Assembly (NCBI RefSeq): GCF_008727875.1
Contig: NZ_VTWS01000006.1
Coordinates: forward strand, 248,001-312,000
Direction: 5' to 3'
From: Larkinella humicola
Lineage (GTDB): Bacteria; Bacteroidota; Bacteroidia; Cytophagales; Spirosomataceae
Length of the DNA stretch: 64,000 nucleotides
Shown in pieces: positions 45,726 to 54,601 of the stretch; the first letter of the stretch is position 1; every line of letters starts with the position of its first letter. A program made the position numbers and the translations under genes. The notes under the pieces are model-generated. The model had not been told where the DNA came from and made no database searches. It worked only from the letters and a program-made list of their open reading frames with translations.

Positions 45726-46415
45726 ATGATTGACGAGCAACGGTTGGCCGAAGACCGAAAACCGAATACTGAAACGTTGAATACGACGCTTGCCCGGGCT
45801 TTATCGGCGGTTTTTCATCCGCTGCTGATGCCCACGATTCTGTTCAGCATCCTGCTGTTTGTGGTGCCGGGAGCGCTGGGTGTCAGCACGTTTGGCACCC
45901 CATTCAAACTAAGCCTGCTGCTGTTGATTGCCATCAGCACCTTTTTTGTCCCGGCTTTCCTGATTTATTTTCTTTACCGCACGGGCTACGTCCGCAGCCT
46001 GCATATGAACGAGTTACAGGACCGCCGGTTGCCTTATTTCATGACGGCGCTGCTCTACACCACCGCGACGCTGCTGTTCGCCTTCCGGCTGCCCCAACTC
46101 TCGGACATGGCGCCCGAAATCGGCATCGTGCTGGGGAGCATCACGGTGTCGGTGACGCTCGTCGGCCTGATCAGTCTGTTCTGGAAAATCAGCGCCCACA
46201 GCGTCGGCATCAGCGGTATGGTGGGGGCGTTGCTCGGTATGGCCATCAAATCCGGCGAACTCACGTTGCTCTATCCCTTGCTGGTCCTCATCATTCTGGC
46301 GGGCTTGCTGGCCAGCGCCCGGCTGCACCTGAATGCCCACACCCCCACGCAAATTGCCGCCGGGATGGGACTGGGACTGGTGGTGAGCCTGGTGACCGTG
46401 CTGTGGCTGGTTTGA
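45726..46415 (+). CDS. PAP2-like integral membrane phosphatase-family protein
   Basis: This 229-residue protein has about six hydrophobic helices. It carries the later PAP2 motifs in the right order: SAHSVG (in place of SGH) and ARLHLNAHTPTQ (an R-x5-H), while the first KxxxxxxRP motif reads LQDRRLPYF, incomplete. It may therefore dephosphorylate a lipid phosphate in the membrane or have lost activity. It lies 68 bp after rpoN and before a 35-bp inverted repeat. Confidence 0.75.
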   Translation: MIDEQRLAEDRKPNTETLNTTLARALSAVFHPLLMPTILFSILLFVVPGALGVSTFGTPFKLSLLLLIAISTFFVPAFLIYFLYRTGYVRSLHMNELQDRRLPYFMTALLYTTATLLFAFRLPQLSDMAPEIGIVLGSITVSVTLVGLISLFWKISAHSVGISGMVGALLGMAIKSGELTLLYPLLVLIILAGLLASARLHLNAHTPTQIAAGMGLGLVVSLVTVLWLV

Positions 46416-46426
46416 AACCAATTTAC

Positions 46427-46536
46427 GGTATTCGGTTTACGCCGGGCCGTCGCTACGGTGGCTGACGTGTGTTGGCTAGCGCAATCTTAATCGGGCGTAA
46501 ACCATCGTAGCGACGGCCCGGCGTAAACTGAATACC
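46427..46536. repeat. Inverted repeat with 35-bp arms
   Basis: The arms 46427-46461 and 46502-46536 are complementary at 33 of 35 bases, and the loop is 40 nt. The arms include TTTACGCCGGGCCGTCGCTA. It sits between the PAP2-like gene and the enoyl-CoA hydratase gene and could fold into a long RNA hairpin that ends or attenuates transcription, or be a small non-autonomous element. Confidence 0.8.
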
Positions 46537-46553
46537 ATAAACCGTAAAAAAGC

Positions 46554-47348
46554 ATGTACGAACACCTTCTTTTCTCCGTTTCGGACGGCATTGGACGAAT
46601 CACCCTCAACCGGCCGCAGGTTCACAATGCACTCAGTCCGGCGCTGATTCAGGAAATCACGCGCGCGGTGGAAGCCGCCGGAGCCGACGAGGCTGTGCGG
46701 GTGGTGGTGCTGACCGGCGCGGGCGACAAAGCGTTCTGTTCCGGGGCGGATTTGAAGGAAGCGGCTGGTCAGCTTCAAAACGAGGGCGGTTTTTCGATGG
46801 GCGACCTCCTGCGCGCGACCTATCACCCCCTGGTTCGGGCCATTCGGAACCTCCCCAAACCGGTGATTTGCCGGCTCAATGGCGTGGCCGCCGGAGCGGG
46901 TTGCTCGCTGGCGCTGGCTTGTGATGCGATCATTGCGACGAATGAATCCTACTTATCGCTGCTGTTTGTCGGCATCGGTCTGATGCCCGACGCCGGCTCG
47001 ACGTTCTTTCTTCCGCGTCTGCTGGGGTCTCAAAAAGCGTTTGAGTTGTGCAGCACGGGACGGCGGGTCTACGGCCCGGAAGCCGAGCAACTCGGACTGG
47101 TGACGCGCTCGGTTCCGGCGACGGAGCTGGATGCAGTAGTGGCTGAAATCGCCGGATATTATGCGATGGCTCCCACACAGGCCATCGGTTTGATGAAATT
47201 AGCATTGAATCAATCCGTCTACAGCGATCTGGAGACGCAACTGGAACAAGAAGCTCAGTATCAGAACCAACTGGGTCAGTCGCACGATGCGGCAGAGGGC
47301 ATTCTGGCGTTTTTGCAAAAGCGAAAGGCGGTTTTTACGGGAAAGTAG
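46554..47348 (+). CDS. Enoyl-CoA hydratase/isomerase family protein
   Basis: This 264-residue crotonase-fold enzyme has the CoA/oxyanion segment AFCSGADLKEAAG near 60-75, the second oxyanion loop LNGVAAGAGCSLALACD (about 105-120) and a catalytic-region Glu/Asp in LSLLFVGIGLMPDAGSTFFLPRLLG. The MPDAG-type sequence resembles PaaG/MenB-like members. It probably hydrates or isomerises an enoyl-CoA in fatty-acid or aromatic-acid breakdown. No other beta-oxidation gene is nearby. It starts 17 bp after the 35-bp inverted repeat. Confidence 0.9.
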   Translation: MYEHLLFSVSDGIGRITLNRPQVHNALSPALIQEITRAVEAAGADEAVRVVVLTGAGDKAFCSGADLKEAAGQLQNEGGFSMGDLLRATYHPLVRAIRNLPKPVICRLNGVAAGAGCSLALACDAIIATNESYLSLLFVGIGLMPDAGSTFFLPRLLGSQKAFELCSTGRRVYGPEAEQLGLVTRSVPATELDAVVAEIAGYYAMAPTQAIGLMKLALNQSVYSDLETQLEQEAQYQNQLGQSHDAAEGILAFLQKRKAVFTGK

Positions 47349-47370
47349 GCAATAAATTTCCGGCTGTCTT

Positions 47371-47401
47371 TTTGAATCTTATCTTTTTTGTCTTACTTTT
47401 G
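47371..47401 (+). promoter_or_regulatory. Bacteroidota-type promoter of tRNA-Arg
   Basis: TTTG (47371-47374) and TACTTTTG (47394-47401) match the -33 TTTG and -7 TAnnTTTG consensus with a 19-bp spacer. The tRNA begins 19 bp further on. This is the best promoter match in the window. Confidence 0.75.
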
Positions 47402-47420
47402 CAGTCCCAACACGGGAAAA

Positions 47421-47494
47421 GCATTCGTAGCTCAATTGGATAGAGCACCTGACTACGGATCAGGAGGTTTGGGGTTCGAATCCCTACGAGTGCA
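47421..47494 (+). tRNA. tRNA-Arg (anticodon ACG)
   Basis: A complete 74-nt cloverleaf is visible: acceptor GCATTCG/CGAGTGC with one G-T pair, D-loop AGCTCAATTGGATAGAGC, anticodon stem CCTGA/TCAGG with loop CTACGGA (anticodon ACG), T-arm GGGGTTCGAATCCCT and discriminator A. The CCA end is not encoded. Confidence 0.96.
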
Positions 47495-47907
47495 CTTTAA
47501 TAATCAGCCACTTACGAGATAAAACTTGGTAGTGGCTTTTTTATTTGATACACCGTTTGATACACAATTTATTTGGTGGTCTTGCCATTCATGGGTTTGA
47601 TAACAGTATCTTGGACTTACTCAACTCCCCTTCTTAGTACCCTTGGTTAATCTAAAAACCGGCATTCACGGGTTCGGATGCTTTAGTTACGATAAGTAGA
47701 TTGCCTTTTTCTTTGTCCTGTTCAGAGGTTTTCATTCTTTTCTGAAAAATACCACCTAAGTTATCAAACGGCGGCAGTCGCGTTAATGAATACCAACGCT
47801 GGCTCAGTCCGAGCAAGCTGCTTCTTCTCCAGACACACCTTATTCTCCAGCCAACTAGAATGGATTTTTTCGTAGTCCCCTGTTGGTTCCATTCCAATCC
47901 CCCCTTA
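47495..47907. other. Region between tRNA-Arg and the DUF4143 ATPase gene
   Basis: It begins with the tRNA terminator and two direct copies of TTTGATACAC (47544-47553 and 47556-47565). The rest has no recognisable gene. A minus-strand frame to 47652 reads on from within the ATPase gene region but has no family signature. Confidence 0.5.
47506..47545 (+). terminator. Rho-independent terminator after tRNA-Arg
   Basis: AGCCACT (47506-47512) pairs with AGTGGCT (47531-47537) and is followed by TTTTTATTT. It lies 12 bp past the tRNA end. Confidence 0.8.
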
Positions 47908-49098
47908 TTAAGCCAGTACGTTGAATTCCTGCAACCGGTCCCACAGCGAATCGATGTCCACCACCTGCACACCCGGACGAAATGGATAGCTCCCTGCTGA
48001 GGGCGTTACCACCAGGATGGGCAATTGACCCAAATCTTCCTGAGCCACCGATGTCCCCCGCTTCAGGGTTGGGGAATTCGACAGCTTTACTTCCAGCGCT
48101 ACCACCGGATCATTGCCCCGAACTAAGACCAGATCCAGTTCAGCGCCTTGCTGCGTACGGTAAAAATAGGGCTGAATAGAACCATCGAGTTGGTTAATGA
48201 CCTGTTCGATGACATACCCTTCCCAGGAGGCTCCTGCCTGGGCATGCAATAACAGCGCGTCGGTCGACGACAGATTGAGGAGGTGGTGTAATAAGCCACT
48301 ATCCCGGATGTAAAACTTCGGGCTTTTCGTCAGCCGTTTCCCCAGATTGACAAAGTAGGGTTCGAGTCGCCGAACCAGAAAGGCTTCTTCCAGCAGATCG
48401 ATGTAGTTGCGGATCGTAGTCACACTCACCCCCAGCGATGCCGCCAGCATCGAATAATTCAGTAACGATCCCTGAATCGTGGTCAGCATCCGTAGTAATC
48501 GACTCAGCAAAGTGGCCGTTACCGAGTGTCCCAATTTCCCCAGCAGGGGCAAATCCCGCTCGACATAACTCTGGATAAAAGAACGGTACCATTGGGTTCG
48601 AATGCGGTCCGAATCGATGAGAAAGGGTTCTGGAAAACCGCCCCGAAACCAGTGGGTCAGATACGGCGTGGTACTTACTTCGGTTCGGACCAGCGGAGTC
48701 AACTCCAAGAAGCTGATCCGTCCCGCCAGGGTTTCGCCACTTCGGGCCAGTAAATTCGGAGAAGCTGACCCCAGCAAAATGAAACGTCCCGGCTGGCGGT
48801 CCTGGTCGACCAACGAACGCAACTGCGGAATCAACTGGGGCATACGTTGAATTTCGTCCAGAATGACGGTATGGGTAGCGTATTGCTCCAGAAGCCAGCC
48901 GGGACGGTCGCCCAACCGATCCTGATCTTCCGCCCGTTCCAGATCGATGTACAGGGTTGGTTTGCCAGCGTTCTCCGTCAACGAACAAGCTAGCGTTGTT
49001 TTCCCGACTTGCCGGGGGCCGACTAAACCCACCACTGGAAAATGCAGAATGGCCTCCTGAGTCGGGTTTTGAATCAAACGAACAATTGCTTTATTCAT
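47908..49098 (-). CDS. AAA+ ATPase with DUF4143 domain
   Basis: This 396-residue protein has P-loop GLVGPRQVGKTT (K33), Walker B HTVILDEIQRMP, sensor-like FILLGSASPN and a C-terminal DUF4143 domain with a winged-helix part (LAASLGVSVTTIRNYIDLLEEAFLVRRLEPY) and a nuclease-like end (RTQQGAELDLVLVRG...VALEVKLS, an E/D-x-E-V-K pattern). The family is widespread and patchy in bacteria, often in accessory DNA. Cellular function is uncertain; a role in toxin-like or DNA-handling systems has been suggested. Here it lies alone behind tRNA-Arg. Confidence 0.85.
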   Translation of the reverse strand: MNKAIVRLIQNPTQEAILHFPVVGLVGPRQVGKTTLACSLTENAGKPTLYIDLERAEDQDRLGDRPGWLLEQYATHTVILDEIQRMPQLIPQLRSLVDQDRQPGRFILLGSASPNLLARSGETLAGRISFLELTPLVRTEVSTTPYLTHWFRGGFPEPFLIDSDRIRTQWYRSFIQSYVERDLPLLGKLGHSVTATLLSRLLRMLTTIQGSLLNYSMLAASLGVSVTTIRNYIDLLEEAFLVRRLEPYFVNLGKRLTKSPKFYIRDSGLLHHLLNLSSTDALLLHAQAGASWEGYVIEQVINQLDGSIQPYFYRTQQGAELDLVLVRGNDPVVALEVKLSNSPTLKRGTSVAQEDLGQLPILVVTPSAGSYPFRPGVQVVDIDSLWDRLQEFNVLA

Positions 49099-49483
49099 GT
49101 ATATTGTAATAAAAAATTCAAATATACATGAATAATCGACTTAAATACTCTTCTGACCGAATAATCAAAAGGCGGTTGGTTATTGCCCTTAAAGCTGTAA
49201 AAAGGTAAGTTTTCGTAGCTAAGATCGCTCTTTCAGGCAAAAAGATGTCTGAGGGGCTTTTTATAGCAGAACCATTTTTGAAATGCCCGAAACGGGTATA
49301 TACCCGAAAAACCAACCTATCAGGCCTGTCCTGTCCTCCAACATAGACGTCAGAAGTTGTTCAGAGAGGATGGTTCTCCAACTATAGTAAATCTCATGGC
49401 CCCTTTTTTGCCGACAGGAACCTTGTATAGTCGAATCATTCTATAAATACCTCAGGATAATCCTATTATACTATAGGTGCGAT
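49099..49483. other. Intergenic region with a perfect 14-bp palindrome
   Basis: No gene is seen. CGGGTATATACCCG at 49293-49306 is a perfect palindrome and could be an operator for the leftward ATPase gene, about 195 bp upstream of it. The rest is AT-rich. Confidence 0.45.
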
Positions 49484-50902
49484 TCAAATCCCCGACAGAA
49501 TCGTGTTCACGGCCAACCCCTGAACGGCTTCTTGAGAGAGGGCCATAAGCTTGCCCGATTCCGCCAGTGTCTGGTTGAGCTGGGCGTTCAAAACGACGGA
49601 CGTCCCCAGCGCGTCATTGAAACGCAGCTGGGAGCCCACCAGATCATCGAGGTTCACGCCTACTCCCGCCAAGGCGGTATGCTGCCCTTGCAGGGCATCG
49701 TACAACAGCCGCGCCTGTTGTTTGGAGACGGCAAACGAGCGGGCCAGCTGCGTCACCCGCTCGTCCACTTGGGTCACTGAGTCCGCTACCCATTCCCCGA
49801 TCTCGAAGATCGCTTTCCAGCGCAGGAGCTTCCCCGCCAGCCCCTGTACCACGCCCGTTAAGCCCTCTGCGGCTGCGTTCATCGAAGGGCCGAACGAAGG
49901 GCCCAACCCCGAAAACCGGCCCGGCAAACGGCTGGCATCGGCCATCCGGGCCGCTAGTTGGTGGGCGTTGAAGAAGCCCCCCAGCCGGGTCCCGCCAACG
50001 TCTTCCATCAGGTGAACCATGGAGGCCACCCCGGCTTTCAAATCACCGATCTGCCGGGCTTTCTGACCCCAGATCGTTGCGGTTTCGCGCAGCAGTTGCT
50101 GTTCCTGTTTCAGGGCGGCCTGACTGGCCATGGCTCCGTCCCGCTGGGCTTTCAGGCTGTTGGCTATGCCCTTGGCGTAGCGGGAACGGTCGTGGGTCAA
50201 CTTTTCCAGCAGGGCCCGGTGCTGCTCTTCTTCGGCCTTGAGCTGGGCGGTCATGGCCTGTTTCTGCTGGCGGTGGGTAGTGGCCCGCTGCTCGGCCTTG
50301 AGCTTTTCCCGACGGACCTCGTTGTCATCCAGCAACGCCAGTTCGGCCACGGTCAGGGCCACCCGGCTTTTCCAGTGTTTGGGGGCCAGTAGTTTGTCCT
50401 GATACGCCTTGGATTTGGTCTGCACCGACGCGATAACGTCCACCAGTGCCCCTTCCGCCCGGATACGCTGCTGACGCAGATCCCCGAGCATTTTCTCGAT
50501 ATCCCTGCGTTTGATGTCATTTCGCAGAAACCCTTCGTCGAACCGCTTTATTTTCTCGACCAACCCCAGATTATAGCGATTGAGATCGTTCAAGGTGGTT
50601 TGCGTATCCTTTTCGGCTTTCAGGAATTGGACCGCACGGGCGAGGTGTTTGGCGTACTGCTGGGCCCCTTGGGATAGGTTGTGCTGTTCCTGCCGGGCTT
50701 CCACCAGACCCTTCAGCAGTTCGTCGTAATAGTCCCGGACTTCCGTCCGGTTCAGGAATTGACTAAACTGGGCATCGTCCATTTTCCGCCCTATAGCGGA
50801 CTCTTTGTTGTCGCGGACGTAGTGTTGAGCCGCCTGACGGATCAGGGATTTCTGGGGGGCGGAGAGATTGACAAACTGGGGAGCGTCGAGGTAGTCTGGC
50901 AT
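49484..50902 (-). CDS. Coiled-coil protein, possible truncated phage tail tape-measure protein
   Basis: This protein has 472 residues from the ATG at 50902 (MPDYLDAPQFV); alternative starts lie upstream at 50929 and 51004. The first 300 residues are a long Lys/Gln/Arg-rich coiled coil. The last 170 are small-residue-rich (FFNAHQLAARMADASRLPGRFSGLG, AAAEGLTGVVQGLAGKLLRW) and helical, ending abruptly at LAVNTILSGI. This layout resembles the N-terminal part of tape-measure proteins, which are normally far longer, so it may be a remnant cut at its 3' end. No other phage gene is near, so the call is weak. Confidence 0.35.
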   Translation of the reverse strand: MPDYLDAPQFVNLSAPQKSLIRQAAQHYVRDNKESAIGRKMDDAQFSQFLNRTEVRDYYDELLKGLVEARQEQHNLSQGAQQYAKHLARAVQFLKAEKDTQTTLNDLNRYNLGLVEKIKRFDEGFLRNDIKRRDIEKMLGDLRQQRIRAEGALVDVIASVQTKSKAYQDKLLAPKHWKSRVALTVAELALLDDNEVRREKLKAEQRATTHRQQKQAMTAQLKAEEEQHRALLEKLTHDRSRYAKGIANSLKAQRDGAMASQAALKQEQQLLRETATIWGQKARQIGDLKAGVASMVHLMEDVGGTRLGGFFNAHQLAARMADASRLPGRFSGLGPSFGPSMNAAAEGLTGVVQGLAGKLLRWKAIFEIGEWVADSVTQVDERVTQLARSFAVSKQQARLLYDALQGQHTALAGVGVNLDDLVGSQLRFNDALGTSVVLNAQLNQTLAESGKLMALSQEAVQGLAVNTILSGI

Positions 50903-51004
50903 GCTTTGAATCCTTTCGTATACATACATTGCCGCTCGAAGGCAAATCCCCGAACAAAAGCTTGTCGAAAAGTTAGCATTGCAAAGGATGCTCCGGCGGT
51001 TCAC

Positions 51005-51390
51005 CCTGATTGCTTTCCAAATTCACCCTATTTTCTATCTATCTCATTATCAGACTCGTACATATAAGAAAATAGACTATTCTCGTACATAGGGAGAGAG
51101 CCCCTGACCTGTGTGGGTTAGTGTGCCTGTGGGTATGAAGTGGATGTAGTGGAAAATAAAGGCTGGTCTGTTAGATTCATGACGATAACTTTGCGTCCAG
51201 CCCCCAGGCTGGACGACTGCCTGGGTTCGAAAAGCGGTTGTCAAAAAAAAAGATGGCGGCTACACGATGAGCTTGGGTCGTTAGTATGATTTGAATAGCT
51301 TTGATAAATGCTAGAAATTAAGGATGATAAGTGACTGTGGATTTATTAAAGTATGTTTTAAAATCATGTCAATAAAACCTTTCTTATAAG
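51005..51390. other. Non-coding stretch with a short perfect hairpin
   Basis: No gene is seen. CGTCCAGCC (51194-51202) and GGCTGGACG (51207-51215) form a 9-bp stem with a four-base loop CCCA. The stretch lies between the coiled-coil gene and the decayed transposase. Confidence 0.45.
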
Positions 51391-51394
51391 AGTT

Positions 51395-51905
51395 TCTGAA
51401 GCCACTGCTGTTTTTCATAGCGCGACTTAATCGGCGATAGGCATTTAACCAGGCTAAATATCGCTTGATTTACCAACGTTTTTTTGTGTCTTAAAACCCT
51501 TGGCACTTTCCGGTCGTTGAGTGATTCCCACTCGGTACGTACAGGATTCCACATGGGTTTCAAATTCATCTCGATAGCTGCCGTCTACAACGATTATTTC
51601 CAGACGCTCACTGGCTCAAGTTGCCATAAAAGTTCAGTGCAAGCGCCACTGTACATTGGCAGCTAGTACAAAAATTCCTGTTAGTAGCCCTAAGCTGTCT
51701 ACAGCGATGTGACGCTTCTGTCCGCAAGCACGGCCTCATGTTAAACCGTGTCATGGCCTACCCAAAGTCCTTTTCAAACACTTTGATTGTAAACCGCCAC
51801 GCGACTCGATTTAGCTTGAAGTCCTTTGCGGCAACGCTCTGAACTAACAACAGAAGCTGAACTTGTTGCCAGATTGGTTCGGCTATCCATTTTTTAATGA
51901 ACTTG
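51395..51905 (-). pseudogene. Degenerate IS5-type transposase
   Basis: Reading leftward in shifting frames, fragments of an IS5-type DDE transposase can be recognised: GLLTGIFVLAANVQW, then ERLEIIVVDGSYRDEFE, THVESCTYRVGITQRPESAKGF and LNAYRRLSRAMKNSSG. They are broken by several frameshifts and stop codons. The catalytic core is not intact and no full-length frame remains. The insertion is old and its inverted terminal repeats were not located. Confidence 0.8.
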
Positions 51906-52029
51906 GCTGGAAGAGATCCAGAGAAATTTCGCCAGGGACCGAATGCTCACTAAATAACATCCCTCCTATTTTTTGGTAGTTAACTATTCGGAAGCCAGTT
52001 CCGAAAATACAAACGTAAAAGCGATTGCT

Positions 52030-53184
52030 ATGCTAGCCATGAATTACCGCGGGCCGCAACGGGTCCGTGTCAGCCACAAACCCATGCCCGAAATCAAGCA
52101 TCCCGAAGATGCGATTGTGCGGGTGACCCGCTCCTGCATCTGCGGGTCGGATTTACACCTCTACAATGGCAATGTGCCGGATACGCGGGTCGGCATGACA
52201 TTCGGACACGAATTCATCGGCATTGTCGAAGAAATTGGTTCGGAAGTGCACAAAGTAAAAGTAGGTGACCACGTTCTGGTGCCGTTCAACATTGCCTGTG
52301 GCAAGTGCCATTTTTGTCGGCAGGGCCTGTACGGAAACTGCCATGAATCGAACACGCAGGCGACAGCGGTGGGCGGCATTTTCGGGTATTCACACACGGC
52401 GGGGGGCTACGATGGCGGGCAGGCCGAATTTGTTCGGGTTCCCTATGCCAATGTGGGACCGACCGTTATTCCACCGGATATGGACCCGGATGATGCCGTC
52501 ATGCTGACCGACGTAGTGCCAACGGGCTACCAAGCTGCCGAAATGGGGGGTATTCAACCCGGCGATACGGTGGTCGTTTTTGGTGCCGGTCCGGTGGGAA
52601 TCATGGCCGCCCGGTGTTGCTGGCTGTTTGGGGCTGGTCGGGTAATTGTCCTCGATCAATACGAGTATCGGCTGGAGTTTGTTCGCAACTACGCCAATTG
52701 CGAAGTCTACAATTTTAAAGAAATGGACGATCCGGTCGTGTTCATCAAGAAAATTACCGACTGGATGGGGGCCGATGTGGTGATCGATGCGGTCGGTGCT
52801 GAAGCAGCCGGAAGTGCTCTGCAAACCATTACGGGGCGAAAAACCCTGCTACAGGCGGGTTCGGCTACGGCGCTGCACTGGGCCATTAACTCGGTCAAAA
52901 AAGGCGGAATTGTGTCCATCGTGGGCGTCTATGGCCCAACGGATAACCTGGTTCCGATCGGCAATGTCGTTAACAAAGGACTGACGCTGCGGGCCAATCA
53001 GGCTTCGGTCAAGCGTCTGTTGCCGAGGCTCATTGAGCACGTCCAGAATGGGATTTTAAACCCCAAAGCGCTGATCACCCACCGCATCCCGCTGGAAGAG
53101 GCCGCCGACGCGTATCGCATGTTTTCCAGTAAGCTCGACAATTGCATCAAACCCGTTCTTATTCCCCCATCCGCCAGAATGTAA
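52030..53184 (+). CDS. Zinc-dependent alcohol dehydrogenase (formaldehyde-dehydrogenase-like)
   Basis: This protein has 384 residues from the ATG at 52030; the frame also opens at a TTG at 51973, and an ATG at 52039 is possible. The medium-chain dehydrogenase layout is clear: catalytic zinc CICGSDLHLYNG and GHEFIG, structural zinc CGKCHFCRQGLYGNC, and NAD-binding VVFGAGPVGIMAARCC. The long loop with GGYDGGQAEFVRVPYANVGP marks the glutathione-independent formaldehyde-dehydrogenase-like branch. It oxidises an alcohol or aldehyde with NAD. A small protein gene follows after 7 bp. Confidence 0.92.
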   Translation: MLAMNYRGPQRVRVSHKPMPEIKHPEDAIVRVTRSCICGSDLHLYNGNVPDTRVGMTFGHEFIGIVEEIGSEVHKVKVGDHVLVPFNIACGKCHFCRQGLYGNCHESNTQATAVGGIFGYSHTAGGYDGGQAEFVRVPYANVGPTVIPPDMDPDDAVMLTDVVPTGYQAAEMGGIQPGDTVVVFGAGPVGIMAARCCWLFGAGRVIVLDQYEYRLEFVRNYANCEVYNFKEMDDPVVFIKKITDWMGADVVIDAVGAEAAGSALQTITGRKTLLQAGSATALHWAINSVKKGGIVSIVGVYGPTDNLVPIGNVVNKGLTLRANQASVKRLLPRLIEHVQNGILNPKALITHRIPLEEAADAYRMFSSKLDNCIKPVLIPPSARM

Positions 53185-53191
53185 AATTCCT

Positions 53192-53695
53192 ATGGAAACA
53201 AAAACCAACGATTTACCGGCTATCGCCCAAAACTATTCGCATATCAAAGGCTGGGGCATCGACGCCGATCCGAAAAACGACCCGACTTATCCCATAAAAC
53301 ACCGCACCAACGATGAACAAACGGGCTATAGCTGGGAACGACCCACGCAGCAACCGGTGGACGTGGAAGTGTTGCGTTCCATCGAACGGCCGACGATCAG
53401 TGCGGTTTTTGGTACGTCGACACCCCCTTCCGGATTGAGTGGTGCCATCCGCCGGTATGCATTTAAATACAGTGAGTCCGAATATGGTCACTGGCTCCCG
53501 CTGCTGCTGGCCGACCGCGTCAATATGGTGGAAGGCATCATCGATGATTTCAGGCGGGGGCATGTTCCCAATATTTTTGCTGAAAGAGGCTGGAAAGCGG
53601 AATGGAAACATGACCCGCAGGGGCTAACCAAAAAAGTACTCATCGGAACTGCGGTCACCGTGGTGGTTTTTATGCTTCTCCGAAGAAAGAGATAA
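53192..53695 (+). CDS. Hypothetical protein coupled to the alcohol dehydrogenase
   Basis: This 167-residue protein has no recognised domain. The N-terminal half is polar with HIKGWGIDADPKNDPTYPIK, a segment I associate with conserved hypothetical proteins of Bacteroidota. Near the C-terminus there is one membrane helix (KVLIGTAVTVVVFMLL) followed by RRKR, so it is probably tail-anchored with the bulk in the cytoplasm. It sits 7 bp behind the dehydrogenase gene and before a strong terminator, so the two form a bicistron. Confidence 0.75.
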   Translation: METKTNDLPAIAQNYSHIKGWGIDADPKNDPTYPIKHRTNDEQTGYSWERPTQQPVDVEVLRSIERPTISAVFGTSTPPSGLSGAIRRYAFKYSESEYGHWLPLLLADRVNMVEGIIDDFRRGHVPNIFAERGWKAEWKHDPQGLTKKVLIGTAVTVVVFMLLRRKR

Positions 53696-53716
53696 GAAAA
53701 CCGCTAAGTTCTTACC

Positions 53717-53770
53717 TAAAAAGTCGATCAGATTACCGGCAGAAACCGGCGGGTTCTGATCGACTTTTTA
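53717..53770 (+). terminator. Strong rho-independent terminator
   Basis: TAAAAAGTCGATCAGA (53717-53732) and TCTGATCGACTTTTTA (53755-53770) are perfectly complementary over 16 bp. The inner part contains a second ACCGGC repeat. It lies 21 bp after the stop of the tail-anchored hypothetical protein. Confidence 0.88.
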
Positions 53771-53841
53771 GTACCTTATTCAGATGGGGCCGAAAATGCC
53801 GGTTTGTTTTTCCCTATTTTGTTCAGTAGTGAATAGTGACT

Positions 53842-54555
53842 ATGATAAACATTGGTACCTGCGGTTTTCCGCGCCCCAAAACCGAATACGCCCAATTCCT
53901 GTCGTGCGTAGAAGTACAACAGACGTTCTACCAACCACCCCGGATTTCGACGCTGGAAAACTGGCAGCGACAACTGCCGCCCGAATTTGAATTCACCATC
54001 AAAGCCTGGCAGCTTATTACTCATGAATCCCGAAGTCCGACGTATAAGCGGTTGAAGAAACCCCTTTCGGAAGAAGAACGTCCGCAGGCTGGTTCGTTCA
54101 AACCGTCGGATGTCGTTCAACAGGCCTGGCAAGTCACCCTCGCCTGTGCCAACGCCCTGAAAGCCAAAACCGTCCTGTTTCAATGCCCGGCCAGTTTCAA
54201 ACCGACCCGGGAAAATGTGGCGAATCTGGAAAGCTTCTTTTCCGGCATCGACCGCCAGCAGCTCAATCTGGTCTGGGAACCCCGTGGTGCGTGGGACTGT
54301 CAGCTCGTGAAAGATCTATGCCAAAGTCTGCAACTCTGGCATGTGGTCGATCCATTTACTACCCAAACCGTTACACCAGAACAGTGTTACTTTCGGCTGC
54401 ACGGACGCCAGGGCTGGCGGTATCAGTATGAAAAGCAGGAACTGTCCGACTTGCTGGAATTGCTGCCCGAAAACCAGTCAGCTTATGTCTTTTTCAACAA
54501 CATACACATGCTGCAGGACGCCCTGCTCTTCAAAAAGCTTTTGGAAAACCGGTAG
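53842..54555 (+). CDS. DUF72-family protein
   Basis: This protein has 237 residues from the ATG at 53842 (a GTG at 53836 would add two). It shows the DUF72 pattern: INIGTCGFPRPKTEYAQFLSCVEVQQTFYQPP, FEFTIKAWQLITHE, LNLVWEPRGAWDC, YFRLHGRQGWRYQY and AYVFFNNIHMLQDA. The family is a TIM-barrel of unknown enzymatic role. It is monocistronic, between a terminator and the convergent GH2 gene. Confidence 0.9.
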   Translation: MINIGTCGFPRPKTEYAQFLSCVEVQQTFYQPPRISTLENWQRQLPPEFEFTIKAWQLITHESRSPTYKRLKKPLSEEERPQAGSFKPSDVVQQAWQVTLACANALKAKTVLFQCPASFKPTRENVANLESFFSGIDRQQLNLVWEPRGAWDCQLVKDLCQSLQLWHVVDPFTTQTVTPEQCYFRLHGRQGWRYQYEKQELSDLLELLPENQSAYVFFNNIHMLQDALLFKKLLENR

Positions 54556-54601
54556 CTTGCCCAGCCGTGCGGTCATCAGAACCGGGTAGCCGTTGTATTA
54601 C

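Noticed and set aside
47652-47972. 106-codon minus-strand frame next to the DUF4143 ATPase
   Set aside because: It overlaps the ATPase gene in another frame, has no recognisable family, a Trp/Arg-rich odd composition and no clear start signal. It could be a remnant but cannot be supported.
51221-51235. GGGTTCGAA at 51224-51232 as a duplicated tRNA-Arg 3' end (att site)
   Set aside because: Only nine bases match the T-arm core and the flanking bases differ, so it is no better than chance.
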